Of a DNA stretch of 10,102 nt, positions 1 to 6,604 are shown piece after piece. The position numbers and the translations under genes are program-made. The notes under the pieces are model-generated. The model saw only the letters and a program-made list of their open reading frames with translations. It was not told the DNA's origin and did not search any database. Origin of the DNA: Chloroflexota bacterium (GTDB lineage Bacteria; Chloroflexota; Anaerolineae; Thermoflexales; Thermoflexaceae); assembly GCA_030550075.1 (NCBI GenBank), contig JAUQQB010000071.1:1-10102 (forward strand), in the 5' to 3' direction. Each line of letters starts with the position of its first letter. Within the stretch, counting starts at the first letter, position 1.

Positions 1-12
1 AAAAAACCCCGT

Positions 13-64
13 GGGGGGGGGCCGGGGGCCCCTCCGCCCCCCCCCCCCCGCCCCCAAAGCCCCC
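13..64. repeat. GC homopolymer tract, G-quadruplex motif on minus strand
   Basis: The tract contains runs of nine G (13-21), five G (24-28), four C (29-32), thirteen C (37-49), five C (51-55) and five C (60-64). Read on the minus strand, positions 64 to 29 give four G runs of at least four, separated by loops of one to four bases, which fits an intramolecular G-quadruplex. The G run at 13-21 can instead pair with the C run at 37-49 to form a very stable hairpin. It may be the 3' end of an upstream terminator or a regulatory structure before the kinase gene. Homopolymers of this length are error-prone, so the exact run lengths are uncertain. Confidence 0.5.
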
Positions 65-104
65 ATGGGGAACGAACTGCGTAACTCCTAACCATTTAAG
101 GAGG

Positions 105-185
105 ATGGCGCCCCCTTCCAGGGGGTTCCAGGGATTGTGGGCAAGCAAACGGATCAGGAAGTCTCAGGAGCACAATGTGGGATGA
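105..185 (+). CDS. Possible 26-codon leader ORF before the kinase
   Basis: An ATG at 105 opens a 26-codon frame ending in TGA at 183-185. The stop overlaps the preferred kinase start (ATG 182) as ATGA, the classic arrangement for translational coupling. A perfect AAGGAGG lies at 98-104 but touches the ATG directly, which is too close for normal initiation, so translation is doubtful. The peptide is basic, with a Pro-rich start, and resembles nothing I recognise. It could be a leader peptide or a chance frame; the strong Shine-Dalgarno-like sequence in this position is the only reason to list it. Confidence 0.2.
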   Translation: MAPPSRGFQGLWASKRIRKSQEHNVG

Positions 186-3100
186 GCCTCCGGGTTCGCG
201 TCAGTTTCGTCATTTTGCTGTTGCTATTGCCAGCCCTCGGGCTGGCGATCGCCCGGGCGGAGGCCCGACGAGCGCAGGAGATTGCTCAGGCCCTCGGGAG
301 CCTGGAGCAGGTGACCAGCTATGGCCGCGAACTCCTGCGACGTCAAGAGGCCGAGGCCGCCGATTTCCTCGCGCAATTGGCCCAGCTCCCGGAGGTCCAG
401 CAGGCCCTCCGGAACCCAGCAGCCTGTTCCCAGCGCCTGGCGGAACTGCGGGCGCTTTTTCCGCGGTATGTGAACCTCGGGGTGGCAGATCGGAAAGGGG
501 ATGTCCGATGTAGCGCCGTGTCGCTTCCCGGCCCGGTGAACGTCGCCGATCGCCGATGGTTCCGACGCGCGCTGGAGACCGGCGTGTTCTCCGTGGGGGA
601 ATATCAGATCGGCCGCATCACGGGGAAGCCGGTCCTGGTGTTCGGAACGCCTATTCCGGATCAGGCAGGCGACATCCTTCAGGTTCTCTTCGCCAGTATC
701 GAAGTGCAGGAGCTGAGCGAGCTGCTCGCCTCCCTTCCACTTCCCTCCGGGGCCTGGAGCGCGATGCTGGACGCGCAGGGGATCGTGCTGGCCCGCTGGC
801 CGGAGGGAGAGCCCTCTCCTGGAACGCCTTTCCCGGACCATGCCGTGATTTCCATGGTCCAATCTGGGGAGTCCAATCGCTGGATCCATCAGAATGCGGA
901 TGGGCAGCAATGGATCGCGCTGATCATGCCGGTTCGCCCTGCCGAACTCACACTAGTGGTAGAGGTCCCAACAAGTGTGTTATTCGCCGAAGTGAATCGA
1001 ATGCTTCAGGGAGATCTCGCGATCCTGGGTGGGTTGCTCCTCCTGCTCCTGATCGGCACCTACGTGGGGACCGAATGGGCAGTGCAACGACCAATCCGAA
1101 AGTTGATACATGCAGCCTCCCAGCTCGCAGCGAGGGATCCGCAAGCGCTTTCCTCGCTTTCCGGATTTGGGAGCAGCGAATTTGGAGCCCTGGCTGACGC
1201 ATTCCGGCAAATGGCCATTGCGGTTGAACGCCAGGCATCCCGACAGCAGGCATTGACAGCGCTATTGCTCCGGATGACCCAGGCCCACCCCCAGCTGGAA
1301 CCCATGCTGAAGGTGGGGTTAGATTCCTTGCTGGAAGCGTTGGGCCTTTCCTGCGGATGGATCGAGTTTCGCCCTCGCTCAGAAAGATCCCTCCTTCGGA
1401 TTCAGCGCGGATGGTCCACCTCGCCGCCCTTCGATCTGCAGGAAACGCTGCAGGCCTCCGGCCTGCCGCTGGAATCCCCCTGGCGGTTTCCGGAGGGTCA
1501 GGAGATCCCAGGTCCCCTGCGTGCAGCCCTGAAAGCTGCCGGCCTCTATGCCGCCGCCTACTTCCCACTGATGCGAGAAGGGGAATGGGCGGGTGGCCTG
1601 GTCATCGGGACAAGGGAGCCACGGGCCTGGGCAGAGGAAGAGTGGTCTTTCCTGGAAACAGCTGCCCAGGCCGTCGGGCTGGTTCTGGAGCGGGCCGCTC
1701 TGCATGAGGCCGCGGACCGTCAAGCTGAAGAACTGGCCTTCCTCAACCGTCTGGCGCTTCAGGCCAACCGTGCCTCGGATCTGCATGAGCTGCTCAATAC
1801 CGCTATCCGGGAGCTGGTCACTGTCCTCAGAGCGGATCGCGGTGCCATTGCACTGATCGCAGCCTCCGGTGATCACCTGGTCGTGACAGCGGAATATAAC
1901 CCCCTTGACACGCCCTCCGGCCTGAGAGAACGCATCCCCATTGAGGGCAACCCTTCCATGGCATGGATCCTTCAGGAGCAGCAGCCCCTGGCGATTGAAG
2001 ATATAGCCACTGATCCAAGGATCGCCCCTGTGCGTTCTCTGTTGGAACGGGTGCAGGTTCGCTCTTTGCTGATTGTCCCCCTGTGGATGGGAGACTGGAT
2101 CGTGGGCACCCTTGGGATCGATCACGTCCGCGAATGCCATAGCTTCACACCGGAAGAGATCCGCTTAGCAGAGACCACGGCCCATCAACTGGCGGATGCC
2201 CTGAAACGGTTCCGAATGATCCACATCCTTCAAGCCCAGGCGGATCGTCTGCATGTCCTTTATCAAACAGCCCAGGCGCTTGCCGAGCTCCAGGATCTTC
2301 CCACCCTTTTGAGCCGCGCACTGGAGGAGATCCTGGCTCACCTTCCCGCTGACGGGGCCAGCGTTTATGTGACGGAAGAGAGGAACCCGGAGCAACTACG
2401 TGTGATCGTGGAAAAGGGATATTCCGCCACGCCGGTTATTCAGGCTTCTGCTCAGGCGGCGGAGGAAACCATCACCGGCTGGGTGGCTGCGCGAGGGGAA
2501 CCCCTCTGGGTAGAGGATTGCGCCTGTTACCCTTATCCCCTAGCCAGTCGCCAGATTATCGAGCGGGAAGGAATCCAAAGCCACGCGGCCCTCCCGCTGC
2601 AGCGGGGCGAAGAGCGGTTAGGCGTGCTGCACGTGATCTGGCGGACACGGCAGATGTTCGATCCGGAGACACGGGATCTCCTGAAAAGCCTGGCGGATCT
2701 GCTGGCAGCGGGGATTTCCAACGCCCGGCTGGTGGAAGCGCTTCGCGAGACCGTGGCGCAGCGAGAGGCCCTGAACCGCGCCCTGGAGGAAGCGCTGGCC
2801 GCCCGGGAGCAGATGATCCAGAATGTCTCGCATGAGCTGCGTACCCCTCTGTCGGTGGCGATGGGTTATCTGGATCTCCTGCTCGATGGCGCCTTCGGCC
2901 CGCTGGCTCCGGATCAGCAGGAGGCGCTTCGAGCCAGCCGGAACCGGCTGGGGGAGCTCCACCGCTACGTGGAACTGCTGCTGACGCTGCAGATCGCACG
3001 AGGAGGCAGGTTCCCACGTCAACCCATGGACCTGCGGCAGCTGATCCAAACCGTGGCGCGGATCGTTCAATTGAGGCTGGATCCGGAGAAGCATCGTCTG

Positions 3101-3481
3101 GAACTGAACCTTCCCTCCCGGGCCGCATGGCTGGTGGGAGAAGCGGAAGGCCTGGCGCGAGCCATCGGGGAGCTTCTGGATAACGCCGTGAAATTCTCGC
3201 CCGATGGAGGGCAGATCGAGATGGAACTGCGGATCGAAGGCGGAGTGGCCCGGATCATCGTGCGGGATGAAGGGGTGGGGATCCCCGAGGAAGTGGTGGG
3301 CCGAATGGGGGAGCCCTTCTATCAGGTGGATGGGGGGACAACGCGGCGGTTCGGGGGAATGGGGATCGGGCTGGCGGTGGCCCGGGCGGTAGCCGAAGCC
3401 CATGGCGGGCGCTTATGGGTGCGTCCGCGTTCCCCGCGGGGCACCGAGGCGATCCTGGAGCTTCCCCTTGGGGGAATATGA
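182..3481 (+). CDS. Membrane sensor histidine kinase, Cache-HAMP-3xGAF-HisKA-HATPase
   Basis: Predicted inner-membrane sensor kinase of 1,099 residues. Numbering from ATG 182: TM helix at about 5-24, an extracytoplasmic Cache-like sensor at about 26-275, TM helix at 279-297, HAMP at about 298-351, GAF-like domains at about 370-505, 530-675 and 700-853, a short coiled linker, then HisKA with SHELRTP (phospho-acceptor His884). The HATPase_c domain has the N box ELLDNAVKF (Asn1001), the G1 box DEGVGIP (1029-1035) and the G2 box GGMGIGLA (1058-1065). All catalytic motifs look intact. A GTG at 137 in the same frame would add 15 residues; I prefer ATG 182 because AGGAG (166-170) lies 11 bases upstream and the TM helix then sits at the N-terminus. 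No response regulator is adjacent, so this is an orphan kinase here. The ligand and the partner cannot be read from sequence. It converges with the ABC gene 63 bp away. Confidence 0.9.
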   Translation: MSLRVRVSFVILLLLLPALGLAIARAEARRAQEIAQALGSLEQVTSYGRELLRRQEAEAADFLAQLAQLPEVQQALRNPAACSQRLAELRALFPRYVNLGVADRKGDVRCSAVSLPGPVNVADRRWFRRALETGVFSVGEYQIGRITGKPVLVFGTPIPDQAGDILQVLFASIEVQELSELLASLPLPSGAWSAMLDAQGIVLARWPEGEPSPGTPFPDHAVISMVQSGESNRWIHQNADGQQWIALIMPVRPAELTLVVEVPTSVLFAEVNRMLQGDLAILGGLLLLLLIGTYVGTEWAVQRPIRKLIHAASQLAARDPQALSSLSGFGSSEFGALADAFRQMAIAVERQASRQQALTALLLRMTQAHPQLEPMLKVGLDSLLEALGLSCGWIEFRPRSERSLLRIQRGWSTSPPFDLQETLQASGLPLESPWRFPEGQEIPGPLRAALKAAGLYAAAYFPLMREGEWAGGLVIGTREPRAWAEEEWSFLETAAQAVGLVLERAALHEAADRQAEELAFLNRLALQANRASDLHELLNTAIRELVTVLRADRGAIALIAASGDHLVVTAEYNPLDTPSGLRERIPIEGNPSMAWILQEQQPLAIEDIATDPRIAPVRSLLERVQVRSLLIVPLWMGDWIVGTLGIDHVRECHSFTPEEIRLAETTAHQLADALKRFRMIHILQAQADRLHVLYQTAQALAELQDLPTLLSRALEEILAHLPADGASVYVTEERNPEQLRVIVEKGYSATPVIQASAQAAEETITGWVAARGEPLWVEDCACYPYPLASRQIIEREGIQSHAALPLQRGEERLGVLHVIWRTRQMFDPETRDLLKSLADLLAAGISNARLVEALRETVAQREALNRALEEALAAREQMIQNVSHELRTPLSVAMGYLDLLLDGAFGPLAPDQQEALRASRNRLGELHRYVELLLTLQIARGGRFPRQPMDLRQLIQTVARIVQLRLDPEKHRLELNLPSRAAWLVGEAEGLARAIGELLDNAVKFSPDGGQIEMELRIEGGVARIIVRDEGVGIPEEVVGRMGEPFYQVDGGTTRRFGGMGIGLAVARAVAEAHGGRLWVRPRSPRGTEAILELPLGGI

Positions 3482-3544
3482 GCTCACCTCATCCATGCCA
3501 CTGCACAACCGGAGAAAGTAGGGGCGGGCGCTCGAGGGCTCTCG

Positions 3545-4324
3545 CTACGCTCGCGTATCTGGAGCACGCAGGGCCCGACGCAACTGCTCCACTCGCTCCC
3601 AGTAGGCCCGGGTCTGGCGGAAGGAGGAATCGCCCGCCCCCGGGTTCTCCACGACCTCCGGCCGCGTATGGGGTGGGGTGCCCAGGATCAGGATCCGCTG
3701 CCCCATGAAGACGGCCTCTTCAATGTGATGGGTGACCAGGATCATGGTCAGGGATTCCTCCTCCTTCAGCCGCCAGGTCAGCTCCTGAAGATCCTCCCGG
3801 GTCGGCGCGTCCAGCGAGACGAAGGGCTCATCCATCAGCAACAGATCCGGTTTCAACACCAGCGCGCGCGCAATCGCCGTCCGCTGGCGCTGGCCGCCGG
3901 AGATCTGCCCCGGATACCGATCCCGCATGGGGGTCAGCCCCAGGCGCTCCAGCCATGCGTTCACCGGCCCGACGATATCCGTCACCAGCGCATCCACTGG
4001 GGCGTGGCGCCCATCGGGCCCGTAGAACCGGCGGATGCGCAGGCCGAGGGCCACGTTCTCCCACACCGTCGCCCAGGGAAGGAGGCCATAGTCCTGGAGG
4101 ATCAGGCCAGTGCGCGGACGCGGCCGCTTCAACGGCTGCCCATCGATCCGGATCTCGCCCCGCAGAGGCTGACGCAGTCCAGCCAGCAGGTAGAGCAGCG
4201 TGGTCTTGCCGCATCCCGAAGGGCCAATGATCGCCCAGGCCTCCCCCCGCGCCACGGACCAGGAGAAATCCTGAAAGAGCCATTGTCCACCATATCCGAA
4301 CCAGATCTGCTCTACCTCAATCAT
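3545..4324 (-). CDS. ABC transporter ATP-binding protein, NitT/TauT (SsuB/TauB) type
   Basis: Cytoplasmic ATPase of 259 residues that would energise an importer for nitrate, sulfonate, taurine, thiamine precursor or a similar small ligand; that is the usual role of this family. Visible motifs: Walker A GPSGCGKT (34-41), Q-loop Gln77 in LILQDYGLLPW, signature ISGGQ (141-145), Walker B LLLMDE (161-166), D-loop SLD, and the switch His199 in VTHHIEEA. The segment at about 99-120 (FYGPDGRHAP and following) is longer than in typical members. The start ATG at 4324 has GAGG on the minus strand (4335-4338) 10 bases upstream. No permease or substrate-binding protein lies on either side: downstream is the convergent kinase and upstream is a repeat region. 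It must therefore work with subunits encoded elsewhere or be a remnant of a split operon. The substrate cannot be assigned. Confidence 0.88.
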   Translation of the reverse strand: MIEVEQIWFGYGGQWLFQDFSWSVARGEAWAIIGPSGCGKTTLLYLLAGLRQPLRGEIRIDGQPLKRPRPRTGLILQDYGLLPWATVWENVALGLRIRRFYGPDGRHAPVDALVTDIVGPVNAWLERLGLTPMRDRYPGQISGGQRQRTAIARALVLKPDLLLMDEPFVSLDAPTREDLQELTWRLKEEESLTMILVTHHIEEAVFMGQRILILGTPPHTRPEVVENPGAGDSSFRQTRAYWERVEQLRRALRAPDTRA

Positions 4325-4410
4325 ACGATCGGATCCTCTTTTCGTAAGGGGACTTTGGACGATTCGCCGATCCCTCTATCCGGACAAAACATAACGGTTC
4401 GCCGGTATGG

Positions 4411-4465
4411 GTGAGAAATTTTTCGCCCCTACACGGGGGAATGATCGCCGGCTTCCTGAAAATGG
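4411..4465 (+). repeat. Direct repeat unit A (diverged intergenic repeat)
   Basis: This is the first of two similar segments about 115 bp apart. Shared blocks in order are AAAT-T-TTTCG, a C/T-rich TAC, a GGGGGA run, GATC, CCGG and CCTGAAA; roughly three quarters of positions agree, judged by eye. The unit contains CGCCCCTAC (4424-4432), whose reverse complement GTAGGGGCG occurs at 3518-3526 on the far side of the ABC gene. It may be an intergenic repeat element or a decayed non-autonomous mobile sequence. No transposase is seen. Confidence 0.5.
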
Positions 4466-4531
4466 GCCTCGATCCCAGGGCGATTATCCCGGGAATCAAA
4501 GGAGGATGCCTCTTCACCCTAAAATCGATAT

Positions 4532-4588
4532 GAGCCAAAATGTTTCGTCCTTACGCAGGGGGAGATCAACCGGGCATCCTGAAAGGAT
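4532..4588 (+). repeat. Direct repeat unit B (diverged intergenic repeat)
   Basis: This is the second copy of the repeat, sharing the TTTCG, TAC, GGGGGA, GATC, CCGG and TCCTGAAA blocks in the same order and orientation as the copy starting at 4411. A still more decayed third copy may start near 4612 (CAAAATTTCTACG, then CCCGTGGGAGAATC), just before the uvrC fragment. The function is unknown. Confidence 0.48.
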
Positions 4589-4656
4589 TCTGGCACAAAT
4601 GCGAGGGGTGGCGCAAAATTTCTACGAACCCACCACCCGTGGGAGAATCCCAGCCC

Positions 4657-5103
4657 ATGGATCCGAAGGCAAGCACCCACGAGAAACCCAGCCTGGAGCA
4701 GAAGCTCCACACCCTGCCCGCCCGGCCAGGCGTTTATCTCTTCCACAACGCCCACGGAGAGATCCTTTATGTGGGCAAGGCCGTCTCCCTCCGCCACCGG
4801 GTCCGTTCCTATTTCCAGAACAGCGCCGACCTCTCCCCCCGGACCCGCCGCATGGTCCAGGAGATCGCGGACCTGGAGTTCCTCGTGACCGACTCGGAGC
4901 TCGAGGCGCTGATCCTGGAAGCGAACCTGATCAAACGGCACCGGCCGAAATACAACGTCCGCCTGAAGGACGACAAGCGCTACCCTTATATCCGCATCAC
5001 GGTCCAGGACCCCTACCCCAGGGTCACAATCACCCGACGGATTGAGAACGACGGCGCCCTAACCTCGAAGAGGCAGACCAAGAACCCACCGCACGGGTTC
5101 TAA
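4657..5103 (+). pseudogene. uvrC: Truncated uvrC: N-terminal GIY-YIG nuclease domain only
   Basis: The first about 135 of 148 residues match the N-terminus of UvrC, the excision nuclease subunit that makes the 3' incision in UvrABC repair. Seen: GVY (25-27) and YVG (38-40) of the GIY-YIG motif followed by Lys41, an acidic ELEALILEANLIK block (81-93), KYNVRLKDDKRYPYI (98-112), and RRIENDGAL (127-135). In full UvrC this last block continues into YFGPY. Here it switches to an unrelated tail of 13 residues and a TAA. No frame nearby contains the expected continuation, so this is a junction or deletion near 5062, not a point frameshift. Full UvrC is about 600 residues with UvrB-binding, RNase H-like and HhH domains; all are missing. 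The start ATG 4657 has GGGAG (4641-4645) 11 bases upstream. It is probably a pseudogene or partial duplication, though a free GIY-YIG domain could still fold. Confidence 0.8.
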
Positions 5104-5135
5104 ACATGAGCCAATCCCACTATGAGGAAATTCGG

Positions 5136-6545
5136 ATGTGGCAACCGGAGCATCGGATGGAATGGATCCCGCCAGAGGAGGCGGGGCTCACGGATCGGGA
5201 ACAGGAGATCCTCCGCCTGGTGGCCCAGGGGCTGGCCAACAAGGAGATCGCTTACCGCCTGGGGATCAGTCAGAACACCGTCAAAGTCCATCTGCGCAAT
5301 ATCTTTTCCAAAACCAACCTCCAGTCCCGCACCGAAGCCGCGATGTATGCGGTCCGCTTCGGACTGGTGACGCTGACGCCTTCCACTCCCATCATCGAGG
5401 GAGAGGAAGAAGAAACCCCCATCCCAGTGGAACCGTTGACGGCACCCGAGGAGGCGCGGGAGCCTGCATCGGCGATCGCTGCGGTGCTTCCCACGGAGGA
5501 ACCCACCGTCACGGCCTTCCCACGCTGGCAGGCTGCCGTGCTCCTGATCGCTTTCCTCCTGGGGATTGCGTGGGCGCTGGGGCCTGCACCCACGCGCCCG
5601 GAAACACCCCGCGTGATCTTTCAGGGGGACCAGCCCGGCCAGGGCATCGAGCGCAGCGAAGCGCTGTCCCGATGGAAGCTGCTGAGCCAGATGCCCACGC
5701 CCCGGGCACGCTTCGCCCTCGCCTATTGGCAAGACTGGCTCATTGCCATTGGCGGGGAGGCCCCCGAGGGGATCACGGATCGGGTGGAGCGCTTCGACCT
5801 TCGCAGAGAAGTCTGGGAACGAGGAGCGTCCAAGCCACACCCGGTGGCAGCGGCCGCCGCCGGAGCGCTGGGGGATCGCATCTATGTGCCAGGCGGGGTC
5901 AACCTCCAGGGACAGCCGGTGGATTGGGTAGAAGTTTACGATCCGCAAACGGACCGCTGGTCCGAAGGCACGCCATTGCCGGGGCCGCTGGCGGCGTATG
6001 CGTTGGCTGTCGCTGGGGACCGCCTTTATCTCTTTGGGGGTTGGGATGGCCGCCGCGTGCAGGGAGTGGTCTGGATGCTGGATCCGGCGCAGGGCCGCTG
6101 GGAGCCCCGCGCGCCGATGCCTACCCCTCGCGCTTTCGCCGCTGCGGCTGTGCTGGACGACGTGATCTATGTCGTGGGGGGCTACGACGGTCAGCAGGAG
6201 CTGGCGACCTGCGAGCGCTACCGATTCGCCGCGGATCGCTGGGAGCCGTGCCCATCGTTGAACGTGGGGAGGGGTGGTCTGGCGCTGGCGGCGATGGACG
6301 GCCACCTCTTCGCCATCGGCGGCGGATGGCGGATCCCGCTGGCGTTCAACGAACGCTATCAACCCGGGGCTGATCGCTGGACGCCCTTTGAGACGCCGAT
6401 CACTGGGACCTGGCGGAATCTATCTGCGGTGCCTGGAGATGGCGTCATCTGGATCCTGGGTGGATGGAGCGGAGAACTGCGCGCCGGGGTATGGCGCTTC
6501 ACCCCCTTTCCCTTCCGGCTCTTCCTCCCGGCAACCCAGCGATAG
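5136..6545 (+). CDS. LuxR-type HTH, transmembrane helix, six-repeat Kelch protein
   Basis: Numbering from the upstream ATG 5106 (479 residues): a LuxR/GerE-type HTH at about 26-88 (GLTDREQEILRLVAQGLANKEIAYRL marks its first half), an acidic Pro-rich linker (90-138), one hydrophobic helix (141-159), then six Kelch motifs. Their GG pairs fall at 216, 263, 311, 358, 405 and 452, a strict 47-48-residue period with conserved downstream Trp residues, so a six-bladed beta-propeller is expected. HTH inside and propeller outside would make a one-component membrane receptor-regulator, in the manner of ToxR/CadC. I chose ATG 5136 because GAGG (5124-5127) is 8 bases upstream; ATG 5106 has no clear ribosome site and ATG 5157 (GGAG 6 bases upstream) is also possible. 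The gene begins immediately after the uvrC remnant, leaving almost no room for its own promoter. Ligand and targets are unknown. Confidence 0.85.
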   Translation: MWQPEHRMEWIPPEEAGLTDREQEILRLVAQGLANKEIAYRLGISQNTVKVHLRNIFSKTNLQSRTEAAMYAVRFGLVTLTPSTPIIEGEEEETPIPVEPLTAPEEAREPASAIAAVLPTEEPTVTAFPRWQAAVLLIAFLLGIAWALGPAPTRPETPRVIFQGDQPGQGIERSEALSRWKLLSQMPTPRARFALAYWQDWLIAIGGEAPEGITDRVERFDLRREVWERGASKPHPVAAAAAGALGDRIYVPGGVNLQGQPVDWVEVYDPQTDRWSEGTPLPGPLAAYALAVAGDRLYLFGGWDGRRVQGVVWMLDPAQGRWEPRAPMPTPRAFAAAAVLDDVIYVVGGYDGQQELATCERYRFAADRWEPCPSLNVGRGGLALAAMDGHLFAIGGGWRIPLAFNERYQPGADRWTPFETPITGTWRNLSAVPGDGVIWILGGWSGELRAGVWRFTPFPFRLFLPATQR

Positions 6546-6567
6546 GGGTGAGGCACGCCTCCCCTAT
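6542..6567 (+). terminator. Hairpin overlapping the Kelch gene stop codon
   Basis: ATAGGGG (6542-6548) pairs with CCCCTAT (6561-6567). Inside, AGGC and GCCT continue the stem after a two-base bulge. The stem includes the TAG stop. No T-run follows, so it is a weak or Rho-independent-incomplete terminator, or simply a 3'-end stabilising structure between the Kelch gene and cofC. Confidence 0.3.
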
Positions 6568-6604
6568 ATCGCTTCATGAGATCCACGGCCGGAACGTGAA
6601 ACGT

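Larger units (their letters stand above)
4325..4656. other. Intergenic region without a gene, divergent start region
   Basis: These 332 bases separate the minus-strand ABC gene from the plus-strand uvrC fragment, so promoters for both directions should lie here. I see no convincing -35/-10 pair on either strand. A weak candidate on the plus strand is TTTGGA near 4354 with TATCCG about 17 bases downstream. The main content is a pair, possibly a trio, of diverged direct repeats, listed separately. A plus-strand frame open from ATG 4540 into uvrC runs through the second repeat, has no ribosome binding site and is not treated as coding. Confidence 0.55.

Noticed and set aside
137..181. GTG start at 137 for the histidine kinase
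   Set aside because: It lacks a good ribosome site and puts 15 polar residues before the first TM helix; ATG 182 with AGGAG 11 bases upstream fits better. It remains possible.
1379..2140. Long minus-strand open frame inside the kinase gene
   Set aside because: It is antisense to the GAF-coding region, has low-complexity composition and no recognisable motif; long antisense frames are common in GC-rich genes.
4411..4640. CRISPR array
   Set aside because: There are only two or three diverged units with unequal spacing, and no cas genes.
4540..4656. Upstream extension of the uvrC fragment from ATG 4540
   Set aside because: There is no ribosome site, the 39 extra residues do not resemble UvrC, and the stretch lies in a diverged repeat unit.
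5082..5107. tRNA-like GGGTTC stem-loop at the uvrC break
   Set aside because: A 7-bp stem with a 7-base loop resembles a tRNA arm, but no acceptor stem, D-arm or anticodon arm can be placed around it.
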